A DNA stretch of 64,000 bases, taken from Streptomyces sp. ADI96-02 (GTDB lineage: Bacteria > Actinomycetota > Actinomycetes > Streptomycetales > Streptomycetaceae). The DNA is taken from assembly GCF_003846185.1 (NCBI RefSeq), contig NZ_ML123035.1, positions 1 through 64,000 on the forward strand. Direction: 5' to 3'. This document shows positions 1-10,100 of this stretch, in pieces. Under the pieces are notes generated by a model. That model worked only from the letters and a program-made list of their open reading frames with translations. It was not told the origin of the DNA and searched no databases. The position numbers and the translations under genes were made by a program. How positions within the stretch are numbered: position 1 is the stretch's first letter; the number at the start of each line of letters is the position of its first letter.

Positions 1-30
1 GGGGGCGGAGGGGCATAAAGCCCCTAGAGG

Positions 31-384
31 GAATTCCTGACGGAATTCCTGCCCCCGGAATTCGCCTGACGGCGAATTCTTTGTGGTTTATGCCGGGGCC
101 GCTGACGCGTCCCTTGTTTGGGATGTGAATTCGCCTGACGGCGAATTCTGATGTGGGAGTGATTTCTTTGTTGTTTATGTTGGGCCGCTGGCGCGTCCCT
201 GTTTGGGGTGCGAATTTGCCTGACGGCGAATTCTGGTGTGTGGGTGGGGTTTGTGGGTTGTGTTTTTGCCTGGCGGCAAATTGTTTTCTGTGTTTTGTTT
301 AGCCGCTGGCGCGGCCTTTTGTGAGTCGGTGGTGTGGGTTGGTGGCGTTCCGGTGTTTGAAGGGGTGCGCCTGGCGGCGTTTTG
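31..384. repeat. Array of short palindromes at the left edge
   Basis: Three copies of a near-perfect palindrome with arms GAATTCGCC and GGCGAATTC around TGAC lie at 58-79, 127-148 and 212-233 (the last has one arm mismatch). Related weaker copies are at 31-48, about 263-282 and about 367-384. Between them a second motif, GCCGCTGACGCG or GCCGCTGGCGCG, recurs near 99, 184, 302 and 508, often followed by TCCCTTGTTTGGG or TCCCTGTTTGGGG. No gene is convincing in 1-691. The copies could be iterated protein-binding sites, hairpin terminators of a gene left of the window, or a repeat family. Spacing is uneven, so this is not a CRISPR array. Confidence 0.6.
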
Positions 385-691
385 GCGTGGGATGTTTTGA
401 GTTGTTTCAATGGTTTTGTTGTGTTTATGGGTGGGGGTGGGCGGTGTTGTGGTGGAGTGGGTACTTGTGGGCCTGCTGTTATGGGCGTTGGCGGTTCTTT
501 GCTGGGGCCGCTGACGCGGCTGTTGTGCCTTCTATGCGGTGCGGTGGCTTTGCCCCTTGAGCCTTGGTGTGGCTGGCGTAGTCGCCAGGTGGGCCGTGTC
601 TTTTGAGTGGGCTGCAGGCTGGGTCTGGGCGTCGTGTTTGCGGGTGCAGGGCCCTGGGTTGTGGGGCCGCATAGGCAGCTACGGTGGGCCG

Positions 692-3600
692 ATGTCCAGT
701 CCTCTTCCTGTCAGCGGGCAGGCCGAGCCGGTGCCGGCTGGGTGTTCAGTGCGTTCGGAGCTCGCTTCTGCCCTTCAGGCCCAGGGTGCTGACGGGCGGC
801 GGGCGCTGAGCCTGTTGTTGGACGCGGCTCACGTCCTGAACGGGCCTGCTGTGTTCCAGGCTCCTTACGAAGTGGCGCAGTCGTGCTTGCGTGGGGCGAT
901 GGACAGTGTGGGGAAGATCGCGGGCATGGACTTCCCTGGGCTTCTTAGCGCTACCCGGGCTGTCACCGAGGCGGCCGTGGCCGTGGCCGCTTCGTGGCAG
1001 CAAGGTGATGTGGGGGATGGGGATCTCGACGTCCTTGTGGATGCGGTCGCCCAGTTGCACGCCGAGCGGGCCGATCGTGGAGGGTTTCGTACACGGCAGA
1101 TCGGGCGCTTGGTGCTTGAGCAGACCCGCCAGGAGATGGGGCTCGCTGAGACGGAAGCAGCCCGCAGCTGGAGCGCTTTCTACAGTGCCGCCTCCAGCGT
1201 GCTGCACGGTTCCAGGAGCGGGGCGGACGAGGCGCGCCGCCAGTTCGACGGCGTCACTGCCGCCATGGAGCAGCTGTTCCTCGGTTTGCCTGAGCGGGCC
1301 GACCGATTGCGGGAGCTTGCCCGACTGGATGCCCCAGTGCAGGAGGACGCGGATGAGATCGCGCGGATGACTGATCCGCGGGCAGGGGCGTACTTCTTCC
1401 GGGCGGCCGTGAGCGGGCACTGGCTCGGGTTGTTGTCGCTCTCCCGGCTTCTTCCCGAGGAACGCCGCTGGCCGGCTGCACCGTACCTGCGACGGGTACT
1501 GGCCGATGAGCCGGAACGAGTCTGTGGCTGGGTAGCGGAGAACCTGGATGCGATCCGTGCGCAGGGGCCTGGTGCGCTGTCGCAGACGGTCGCTCTGGTG
1601 AGTGAGACGGGCATAGCCGCGTGCGGGCTGATGACTACGCTCGTGCGAGCCCATTCCGAGAGGTTCGTCCTGCTCCGCGCCGCGTTGTGGGCCAGAGACA
1701 TCCCTGTCTCCGAGCGCACCGGAGCGTGGGTCATCGTTGCGGAAAGCATTTTGCGGACCCGTTCGTTCACCACACACGAGTCATGGGAGAGCGAGCAACT
1801 GCTGGGGGCTCTGGTCGCCACCGCTCACCCCGATGGTCGGCTGCGCACCGGTCAGGACCGGCTCGGCGGGATCATCCGCTTCGCGCTCGCCGGTGTTCTG
1901 GCCGACCATCTGGATGACGAGGCCACGAGTCTGCAGGCCGAGCTCGTCAACGAACTCGCAAAGGTCACGTTGGAGGACCCGCCGCAGCACATGGTGGTGA
2001 CGCTGATGCGTGCCGTGCTCGATCTCTGCCTGGCTGAGGCGCAGTTGGGTGTGTCGCTCGTGCAGCGGCTGCGAGCAGTGCACGCGAAGCTGCCCGCCAC
2101 CGCGCACCGGTCACGGCTGGTGGCTGTGCACCTGAGTGAGTGCTGGGCCCACGACAGTCTGGATACGCAGGCTGCGGCCGCGTGGTGGCAGGCCGCAGTC
2201 GAGGTCGCCCGGTACATAGGCGGCGGGTCGTGGCCGAGTGCGGACCTGGCCGATTTCCTGGCGCTCCTTGGCACCCGGTGTCCGCAGCCGCTGCGGGCGC
2301 AGATGGAGGCAGCGCTCGGGGAAGGTCTGGGTGCGCCGCCGGGCGCGGAGGAGATGAGTGCGTGGGCCGGGGCTTTCCCGGGGCCGGTGCCTGATCAGTG
2401 GCGGATCGTTCGAGGACTGTCGGTGGTGCTGCCCGAGGCAGTGCGTGCGCCGTGGCAGCCGCTGCTTGCTCTGTTGGAGGAGAAGTACGGGCCGCCCCCT
2501 GGGCGGCCCGAGCCCGTGGTGAAGATCAGCACCTGGGTGGAAGCCTACGGAGGGCTTCAGTTGGAGACCTTCGCGAGCCAGGCCCAGGACGCCGGAATGG
2601 TCACTGCTGTTGTTGCGCTCGCCGCTGCGCCTGTCGATGACGACGATGGTGATGGTGATCGCGCCGCCCTCCTGGGCGAGCTCGTCGCCCAGGACCCTCA
2701 GGAATGGGCTGGCGGGCCGGGTGCGATCGCGGCGGCCGCCGCGCGCCCGGCTCTGCAAGCCGCCTACTTCAATGCCCTGCACCACGCCTCTGCCAGCGGC
2801 TTGCTGGCTCCAGGAATGCTGGGTTCCCTCGCCGAGGCAGCTTTTGCCGTGCGTCCGCAGGACGCCGGCGCTCCGGGAGCCGTCCGGCTCCAGCTGGTCA
2901 TATGCAACCTCCTGCACCGTACCTGGGATCGTGGTGAGTCCATGGGAGCCGCGGAAGCGGATGCCGTGGTGTGGCTGCACGGCCTGGTTTCGGGCTGGAG
3001 CACACCGCGTCTGGGTACTTCCATGCCGCTGGCGGCGGCCACGGTGGTGCCAGGCGGCAGTGCCCTGCTGTCGCTGATCGCGTGGGGGCTGCGGGAGACG
3101 GTGCGCAGCGGTCAGGGCCTGCCCGAGGAGCTGACAGCCACCCTGGAAGGGCTGCTGGGTGCTGAGCCGGACGACCAGGCCCTCGCCGTCATCGGGTTCT
3201 GTCTCACTCAGCTGCACGTGTGCGACCCGGTGTGGACGGCCGCCCACACCGGGTCGCTCCTGTCTCTGGATGCGGTGTGGCGCCCCGCGCGGGTCTGGCT
3301 CGCCCACGGCAGGCCCGACTCATCGTTGCTGGCCCGCCTGGACCGGACCGGCCTGTGGTGCGCCATGTGTGCGTCTGATGCGGAAGGCCCCATCGACCGG
3401 GCCTTGCATGCTCTGCTGGACGAAGCCGAGCCCCTGGGCTCTGCTGGGGAGTTCATTGCCGGGCTCGCCGGCTGTCCCGGCGGGGACGAGGGCGTCTCCA
3501 CCATGCTGTCCCGGCTGGCCACCTACACCGCTCGTGCCGGGAGCGGTGAGGTGGCCGGGCGGGCCGCTGTCCTGTGGCGGGCCGCTCTGGACGCCACTCT

Positions 3601-3946
3601 GCCCGGGTCCGCGCTGCGCGGGGCGGGGCACTTCGCCTTTGCCGATGCTCTCGATGAGGACACCTGGCTGGAGCTCACTGCCGCTACCCTCGCCCAGCAG
3701 CCCAGCCTGCACGACACCGACCGCATCGCCGCACGCGCCGCCCGCACACCGCGCTCCCCTACCGCCCAGCTCATCGCTGCCGCCGCTCTCGACCACGGAC
3801 CCGTCGACGGCTACCGGCGCACCAGGACCGTCCATTACGCGGCCGCCCTCTACTCCCAGGCCCCTGACAACAACAACCCCGAGCGTGACGCATTGCGGGT
3901 GGCCCTGATCAACGCAGCCGCCATCGACGACGCCTATGCGGGCTGA
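692..3946 (+). CDS. Large helical protein of unknown function (1084 aa)
   Basis: The frame has strong Streptomyces-type third-position bias throughout. The open frame extends upstream, but ATG 692 is where protein-like sequence begins; the ribosome site there is weak, so the start is uncertain. The product is almost entirely predicted helix, rich in Ala, Leu, Arg and Glu, as in HEAT/TPR-like scaffolds. No signal peptide or membrane segment is seen. Around residue 170 a stretch reading FYSAASSVLHGS resembles the Y-x3-S-x3-HG helix of degenerate HEPN-like domains, but there is no upstream Arg in the R-x4-6-H spacing. The C-terminal half has no motif I recognise. It converges on the gene pair at 4140-6502. 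It could be a scaffold or sensor of a defence system; this is a guess. Confidence 0.75.
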   Translation: MSSPLPVSGQAEPVPAGCSVRSELASALQAQGADGRRALSLLLDAAHVLNGPAVFQAPYEVAQSCLRGAMDSVGKIAGMDFPGLLSATRAVTEAAVAVAASWQQGDVGDGDLDVLVDAVAQLHAERADRGGFRTRQIGRLVLEQTRQEMGLAETEAARSWSAFYSAASSVLHGSRSGADEARRQFDGVTAAMEQLFLGLPERADRLRELARLDAPVQEDADEIARMTDPRAGAYFFRAAVSGHWLGLLSLSRLLPEERRWPAAPYLRRVLADEPERVCGWVAENLDAIRAQGPGALSQTVALVSETGIAACGLMTTLVRAHSERFVLLRAALWARDIPVSERTGAWVIVAESILRTRSFTTHESWESEQLLGALVATAHPDGRLRTGQDRLGGIIRFALAGVLADHLDDEATSLQAELVNELAKVTLEDPPQHMVVTLMRAVLDLCLAEAQLGVSLVQRLRAVHAKLPATAHRSRLVAVHLSECWAHDSLDTQAAAAWWQAAVEVARYIGGGSWPSADLADFLALLGTRCPQPLRAQMEAALGEGLGAPPGAEEMSAWAGAFPGPVPDQWRIVRGLSVVLPEAVRAPWQPLLALLEEKYGPPPGRPEPVVKISTWVEAYGGLQLETFASQAQDAGMVTAVVALAAAPVDDDDGDGDRAALLGELVAQDPQEWAGGPGAIAAAAARPALQAAYFNALHHASASGLLAPGMLGSLAEAAFAVRPQDAGAPGAVRLQLVICNLLHRTWDRGESMGAAEADAVVWLHGLVSGWSTPRLGTSMPLAAATVVPGGSALLSLIAWGLRETVRSGQGLPEELTATLEGLLGAEPDDQALAVIGFCLTQLHVCDPVWTAAHTGSLLSLDAVWRPARVWLAHGRPDSSLLARLDRTGLWCAMCASDAEGPIDRALHALLDEAEPLGSAGEFIAGLAGCPGGDEGVSTMLSRLATYTARAGSGEVAGRAAVLWRAALDATLPGSALRGAGHFAFADALDEDTWLELTAATLAQQPSLHDTDRIAARAARTPRSPTAQLIAAAALDHGPVDGYRRTRTVHYAAALYSQAPDNNNPERDALRVALINAAAIDDAYAG

Positions 3947-4139
3947 CGGGCCTTTACGCGTCGGTCGCATTCGGCGCAACGTGTGTGACAGGCCCACCTT
4001 TTCTGTTCACCCGGCTTTCGGGGTAAGTGGGGTCTTCTTCTGACCTGGGAGTAGTAATTCCTCCCGCGGCTGCGCGTGGGTTTCGGTCCACGGAGTTCTC
4101 CTTCCGGGAAGCACTCGGAGGTCGTGGCGATTTCCCCCT

Positions 4140-5678
4140 TTATTGGCGGGATTTCCCTGTCGCTGAGAGTCGTCTGACGGCTGCTTGTACGGTTGCTTTT
4201 TCCTGCAGACCCTCGATGCTTTCTTTGTTTGCTGGGAGCACCAGAGTTGAACTGTCACCCTGGAAAAGGTTCAGCAGCTTCTGTGCTGCCGCCACCAGCT
4301 CTGTGAATGTTTCATCCGAATCGAGCCGTGGAGGTTTTCCCTTGCAGGTGAATGTAGATAGTTCCTGATTCGACAGGGGGACATGGCAGTCGGTTTGGAA
4401 ACGTGCCGGGGAAGTCTCTCCGTTCCATCCGTGATGCTTGTCGGCAGGGCAGTAAAGTTCCTCGAGGAGAGCGTTGCGGGTGACTGCCAGAATTCTTTCT
4501 TTCAGCATCTGATGTTCGTCAATAAATGCTGAGCGCACGGCGTCCCGGCACGTCGCCGCAGCCAAGCGGTCGCGCCATCCGAGGGGCGGCTGCAGCACGA
4601 GTCGGAGCACGAGGTGTTCCCACCCGGTGCCCTGCATCGGGTGGGCCGCCGCCCCCGGCTCCTGGTGGGAGTCCAGGCGGTCGAGCCAGGAGCGTCTTGC
4701 GTTCCATCCGCCGCTCCCCTGCCCGGCGAGAATGCGACGGAGTTCGCAGGTGAGCGCAACAGCAGCAAGGTATTCCCGTGCAGCAGCAGGCCGCCAGGTC
4801 TCCTGCCCCCGCGGCCGCGCCCGGGGCGCAGCCACCACGTACAGCACCTGGCTGGCGTCGAGGTGCTCGCTCTGCCACGGAGTGAGGTCGGCGCCGCTCG
4901 CCCGCATCAGGAGACCGGATGCCCCAGGGGCGAGAAGGTTGGTGCCATCGCGCCGGCCCCGGGCGTCCCTGCCGCCGCCTCGTTGGTGGTCGGTTCGTGC
5001 GCGGTTTCCTGCACCGATGCGGGACAGGGTGTCGAGAAGGTCGCTGTAGAGGTTTCCGGAATGCGAATACCGGACTGCCTCCAGTCCTGCGCCCAGCTCG
5101 TCCGTACCGTCGAATCCACTGCTCGGGTAGAATGTGTATTTCCTGTGGAACCTCACGTTGCCAGGATTCCCAGGAACGGGAACAGCTTTTCCTGCGTCAT
5201 GCACGGAATGTTCCTGAATTACATTTTCATAAATCCTTTCTGCCGCTTCGGCGAAGTGTTCTGCTGAGTCGTCAGGCCATCCTGAAGGGGAATTGTTCAG
5301 GAAGAAAATGGGCGTGATGATTCTGGTCACGAAGCTTACGGTAAAGCTGTTCAGTTGCTCTGAATTGTGTGACCTGCTGCCATCATCCTGTCGCTCGTGG
5401 TCCAGGTCCTGTTCCTGCTCGTGACGCTGCGTCGGGGGTTGTACTTGATCCACGTCCAGCTCGGCCGGAGGTTCGACGCGCTCGATGCGACCGGGGTCAG
5501 CGGCGTCCTGGCGGGCAAGGCGGGAAGCGAGGTGTTCCTGCACAGCGGAAGGTGTAAGTCGGCGCAGCGCCTGCACCCGCGGGGCCCCCAGGCTGGAGGC
5601 GTCCAGCAGGGCGTCGAAGGCGTCGTGGCTGATGGCCACCTGGTTGGCATCCATGGCCCCTCCTGTCTGGGTTGTCAT
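4140..5678 (-). CDS. Unknown protein coupled to a sigma factor (512 aa)
   Basis: ATG 5678 overlaps the stop of the upstream sigma factor as ATGA, which fixes the start and implies translational coupling. The frame is open further upstream but there it only shadows the sigma gene. Residues 1-110 are polar and low in structure, with many Gln, Glu and Asp. The rest is mixed helix and strand. Base composition is clearly lower in G+C around 4150-4520 and 5200-5370 than in the neighbours, a sign of different ancestry. I recognise no domain or catalytic motif. Given the coupling, roles to consider are an anti-sigma factor, a partner or the main regulated product. There is no membrane anchor as most anti-sigma factors of this kind would have. 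Confidence 0.7.
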   Translation of the reverse strand: MTTQTGGAMDANQVAISHDAFDALLDASSLGAPRVQALRRLTPSAVQEHLASRLARQDAADPGRIERVEPPAELDVDQVQPPTQRHEQEQDLDHERQDDGSRSHNSEQLNSFTVSFVTRIITPIFFLNNSPSGWPDDSAEHFAEAAERIYENVIQEHSVHDAGKAVPVPGNPGNVRFHRKYTFYPSSGFDGTDELGAGLEAVRYSHSGNLYSDLLDTLSRIGAGNRARTDHQRGGGRDARGRRDGTNLLAPGASGLLMRASGADLTPWQSEHLDASQVLYVVAAPRARPRGQETWRPAAAREYLAAVALTCELRRILAGQGSGGWNARRSWLDRLDSHQEPGAAAHPMQGTGWEHLVLRLVLQPPLGWRDRLAAATCRDAVRSAFIDEHQMLKERILAVTRNALLEELYCPADKHHGWNGETSPARFQTDCHVPLSNQELSTFTCKGKPPRLDSDETFTELVAAAQKLLNLFQGDSSTLVLPANKESIEGLQEKATVQAAVRRLSATGKSRQ

Positions 5679-6502
5679 CGCGTGCCTCCCTCGCTGTACT
5701 GCTCGCGGATCTTGGTGCGTACGCGGGCAAGGCGGCCTTCCAGCTGCTTCACGCTCAGGTCGGCGAGTTTGGCAGCGTCCTCCTGCGTGCATCCCGCTCC
5801 GCGCCAGGCCACGGCCACGCGGAGTTCGGGCGTGGTCAGCAGCGGCAGGATGCGGTCGATCGTGTCGTTGACGACGGCGGTGTGGCAGGGATCCGCGGCA
5901 CGCTGGTCGGGAAGGGCGAGGACGGGGTCGTCCTCGAGCCCGGTACAGGTCTGCGCAGCCCGGTCCCTGGTGTGCTGCTTGCTCCAGGCCACGTAGACCC
6001 GGCGGAAGGCGAAGATGCAGGCGCGCACGTAGTAGGTCGTCAGTGCCGCCCCTTTTACGGGGCTCCATCTTCCGCGGACCAGTGCGTTGGCACGGAAGGT
6101 CTCCAGACCGTCCAGGACGGAGTCGGTCACCACCCCGTAGCGGTCCTCCCAGGGCCAGTCGGGGACGATCAGGGCAGCGGGGACCGGACACCCGTTGTCA
6201 CGGGCCTGGCGGAAGATCTCCCCGGTCTGGGTCCAGTTGAGCAGGACAGGCCAGGCGTACTCCATCAGCCGGCCGGCGAATTTCTCGAACATCGGCCCCT
6301 CGAAACCCTGCCCGTGCAGGATCCGGACCAGCTCGGCATCCCTGGCACGGCGGTCGGCCCGCTCGAGTCCGCTCTCGCCGGGGGCACCCGGGGCCATGAG
6401 CTGTTCGAGACGGTCGAGGTCGCCTTCGAGCGTGAGCAGTTCCGCTCCGCCGTGCAGGGACAGGCCGAAATGGTGGGGAGTGCCCGCCGCATCGTCAGAC
6501 AT
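5675..6502 (-). CDS. Sigma-70 family RNA polymerase sigma factor, Streptomyces type
   Basis: The start is ATG 6502, preceded by AAAGGAG at 5-base spacing; an in-frame GTG two codons earlier is less likely. The 275-aa protein has a region-2-like helical block with GRWSPVKGAALTTYY near residues 140-155, close to the GRW-P-KGA-TYF signature of a common Streptomyces sigma-like family. A C-terminal region 4 helix-turn-helix (TQEDAAKLADLSVKQLEGRL) lies near residues 235-255. This family sits between the ECF group and larger sigma factors. It would direct RNA polymerase to a small set of promoters, possibly including its own operon. It overlaps the downstream unknown gene by four bases. Confidence 0.75.
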   Translation of the reverse strand: MSDDAAGTPHHFGLSLHGGAELLTLEGDLDRLEQLMAPGAPGESGLERADRRARDAELVRILHGQGFEGPMFEKFAGRLMEYAWPVLLNWTQTGEIFRQARDNGCPVPAALIVPDWPWEDRYGVVTDSVLDGLETFRANALVRGRWSPVKGAALTTYYVRACIFAFRRVYVAWSKQHTRDRAAQTCTGLEDDPVLALPDQRAADPCHTAVVNDTIDRILPLLTTPELRVAVAWRGAGCTQEDAAKLADLSVKQLEGRLARVRTKIREQYSEGGTR

Positions 6503-6704
6503 GTGCACTCCTTTGTGCCGCGGCCGGATCGTCGGTTGACTGGGTTTGCCTCACCCCCACCTCATAGGGCCGAGCCGCGCTTTTCCCCTCGGCTCCCCCG
6601 CGCATCCCTTGCGTGACATGGGTCACCCGAGGGGGGCGCGGGGCCCGTTCGCTACAGCATCAGCGAACCCGGCCGGTGGTGTCGGGCTTTCTTACGGAGC
6701 TGCT

Positions 6705-6887
6705 GTGAACGACCACGATCCCCTTCTCGACCAACGCACCGCTTTCGTCCTCCTGCTCGGCGTGCTGGCCGCCGTCGGGGCGGGTGCGCTGACCCGCCTC
6801 AACGACGGCACCCTCGCCGCAGGTGTCCTCGCCGCCGGGGGTGCCTTCGCGGCCGCGGTGTATTTCTTCCACAAGATCATCCGTTGA
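6705..6887 (+). CDS. Small membrane protein (60 aa)
   Basis: It starts at GTG 6705, with GGAG six bases upstream. The product begins VNDHDPLLDQRTAF, then has two hydrophobic segments (about residues 12-31 and 37-55) and ends HKIIR, the pattern of a two-helix inner-membrane peptide. Codon usage matches the neighbours. It is divergent from the sigma factor gene 200 bases away. Function unknown; small membrane peptides of this shape are common in Streptomyces. Confidence 0.6.
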   Translation: MNDHDPLLDQRTAFVLLLGVLAAVGAGALTRLNDGTLAAGVLAAGGAFAAAVYFFHKIIR

Positions 6888-7191
6888 TCGGCCGGCCGGC
6901 TGATGTCTGTCTGCTTCCACATCTCCCAGGGGCGGGTCCGGTCGGCGGCGTCTGCGGCACCTTGGCCGCCCCGTGCCTGAAGACGCCGACTGCGTCCGGG
7001 TGATGCCCTGTTGCGGAGGGGCAGCGGGTGCCGGGCCGGGCTGATTGTCAGTGCCTGACGGTACGTTCACGGCGTGAGGCCTGGCTTCGGTGGCGGGTAC
7101 GGCGGCCCGCGGGCTGTGGCCCGCACGGTGGTCAGGTCCATTCCCCTGAGCCGGAAAGCGGCGGCGGGCTGCGAGCGAGAACGGGGTTCGG
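6888..7191. other. Intergenic region, no gene seen
   Basis: The stretch is G+C-rich without a coherent coding frame. It probably holds the promoter of the 1408-aa gene; I could not pick out convincing -35 and -10 boxes. Confidence 0.4.
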
Positions 7192-10100
7192 GTGAACGAG
7201 CATCAGTGGGAGCGGGCGCTGGAGACGGGGCACCGCAACCGCGGGATCATCGAGCTGGCCCATCACCACTGCACCCGGATGCAGTTCCGCTACTCCGGCG
7301 GCCACGGCCTGGCGGAAGCGGAGAGCGGGCTGCCCATCGACATGCGGGAGATCTACTGCGAGGTCGGCGGCCACGGCAGCATGGCCAGCAACCTGGAGCT
7401 GATCGCCGGAGACTACGTGCGCGAGCACTGCCGTGACTGCCCCTCACGTGCGCCGACGGGCCGGATGCCCAATCTGCTCACCGTCGTGGACGCCTCGGAT
7501 GCCACCGCCGAACAGCAGCATCAGCAGCACAAGGCGCTGCAGGAGGCGGCGGCGCTGCAGGCACGGCGGCGGCGTGCCGCTCGGACGGCGCTGCTGGCGG
7601 CGAACGATGCCGGAACGCACCAGCTGCGTGAGGACCTCAACATCGTTGACTCCCCCGGTCACAGTCCGGATGAACGGGTTGCCGCTGCACACCGGCGGCT
7701 GGCCGTTGCAGCCCGCCGGGCCCCCGATCTGTTCTCCGGCGATCTGGTCGGGCAGCTGTTCCCGCTGGTGCGTGAACAGCATGAGGACAGGCTGCTGACG
7801 CCGTTGCGTTCCCTGGTGCGGGCTGGTGTCACCCGGGCGGACCAGGTGGCTGCGCTGGCCTGCGAGGTTCTGCGCGTGCGGCCCTCGTCCGAGGCTGCCG
7901 CCTGCCTGGTCGACTTCCCCCGCTCCTACGGGCCCCAGGACATCACCCGTGAAGTGATCATGTCGTGTGTGCGTCTGGTGGCCGGGCCCGTGTACACGCG
8001 GTCAGGGCGTCGGCAGAGCCCGCGGTCAGCCGATCCGGCCGGTCTCATCGCGGTAGCCGACGCGCGTCTGCCGTTGGCCTTGGACCTGGTGGCCGAACTG
8101 TTGACCGCTTCCGTACCCGGGCGGCCCGCGCTGGTTCTTCCCGCGGGCAGTGCCGGGCGTACCACCGGAGCCGCGGTGCAGCCGGTGCGGGAGGCGGAGG
8201 TACGGCGCCATCAAGGGGCTGTTGCGGCACGCCTGTTGCTGGCAGGCGGGCGTTGCAGGTGGCAGGACATGTCCGGGTCGTTGCGCGAGGCCCTGGCGCA
8301 GCCGGACGCGGACCATTTCGATCTTGTGCCTTCCATGGAGGTCGCTGCGGCGGTGGCTGAGGCCATGCTGGGCGAGTTCGAGGTGGTCTTCGCGGATCTT
8401 GCCCGCGTGACCCCTCGTTGCGCCGAACACGCCGAGCGGTTGGTGAAGTGTCTCGATCACCTGCGGCGGCTGCTCAGCCAGGACGACCGGTTCCTGCGCC
8501 GGCAGGTGGCCCCCGAGGTGCGGGAGGCCGTTGCCCCGATGCTGTGCCAGGCGGCCGTCGGTCTCCTGGACGGCCGGTGGGGGCAGGAGGCGGGATTCGA
8601 GGTGGCCACACTGGTGGACGATCTGGCGAAACAGTTCCCTGAGGTCATGGCGGTCCACGCGGAGACGTTGCTGGGCCACATGCTCCTGCTGCGGACCCCG
8701 CCCACGCCGCACAGCGCGCTGGTGCACCCCTCCTCCGCGACGGGTGTTCCCCCGGTGCTGGAGCATCTCAGCCGGGAACACCGGGTGCAGGCCGTACTTC
8801 GGGAGGTGCGCAGTGCCCTGGCACGCTGCGCGGGACAGGCTCCGGTGCACGTCCTGGATGCGGTTCTGGCTGCGGACGCCGCCACGGATCAGTATGTGCA
8901 GGCCGGACAGCGGACACCGGAGCAGGTGCGGTGGATCCGCCGTGACTGCCTGGAACTCGCCTGCCGGATTGCCGGCAGGTACGCAGAGCGGCCCGGTGTC
9001 GTGGCGCGGACGCTGCCGCTGCTGTACCGGCGCCTGCTCGGCGAGGACACGCTGCTGCGGGCAGCAGCCGTGGAGGGCTGGGCCGGGCTCGCACAGCGGC
9101 ATCAGCTGCCCGGCAGTCTGGCCGACTGCGGGCCCGTCCTGATGCAGGACCCCTATGTGGCCGTCGTACGGGCCATGCTGACCCACGGCCGCCGTCTGCT
9201 GCACGACCAGCACATGTGGTCCCTGATCAATCTGGCAGCGAGCGTTGCTACCGCCTACCAGGATGACGCGGAACGGCAGGACCTGGTGGCCCTGGCGCTC
9301 GACGTGATCTTCTACGAACGCACGCGGTGGGACGCGGCGCAGGTTCCGCAGGTCGAGCTGTGGATTCTCGGCAAGGCTCAAGCGCTGTCCGCGCACCGCT
9401 CCGAGCGGCTGGCGGACCGTGCCGGGTGGAGCAGCACCACGGCGTGCAGCGAGGCGATGGCCGCCGTGCGGATGGCTGCGTTGAGCGACCCCGACCTCAA
9501 CGACCCGTTCAACAATCATGACGATTTGCGCTATGTCCTGCTGATGGACACGGCCGGCGGAGGGGTGCATGTGCCCTTCAGCAAGTTCCAGGAACTGGTC
9601 TCTGCCGACGGGCTGTGGGATGCCGTGGTGCTGGTGGAGGTCCTCCAGCGGTTCGGGCGCTGGTCGCAGGCACATGCCCTGGCGTGCCACGTGAACGAGC
9701 TGCTGCCCCCTGTGCCCGCCTATGACGGTCACCGGGACCTGCTGCGGCCCGTGCTCGATCACGCCCTGTCCCAGGCCGATCCGGCACACCGGTCCGGGCA
9801 CACGCCCGTGTGGCCTCTTCCGGAACATCAGGGCGACCTGGAAGACGTCTTTGTTGCTCAGCGTGACCTGGCGGTCCATGCGCGTCTGGCGCTGCGCGGT
9901 GAAACGGCCGGCGTGATCGCTGCTCCGGGTGGGACGGATCCCGCTGCCCGCAGGGTCGCGGCGGCATCGGCACGCCTGGAGGACATCGCCTGCCGCGTGG
10001 AGCAGGACCATCTGCCATCCACCGCCACGGCCGGGTTCCTGCGGGTGTGGGCGGGATCTCTGCGTGTAGCGGCGTATCTGATGCGGGCTCACGAGGCGTT

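Noticed and set aside
31..384. CRISPR array or telomere end
   Set aside because: Palindromes have unequal spacing and no spacer-like sequence; the sequence continues beyond without telomere-like tight hairpin packing at base 1.
5679..6191. Longer N terminus for the 512-aa protein
   Set aside because: The upstream frame overlaps the sigma factor gene in another frame; ATG 5678 with ATGA coupling explains the start better.
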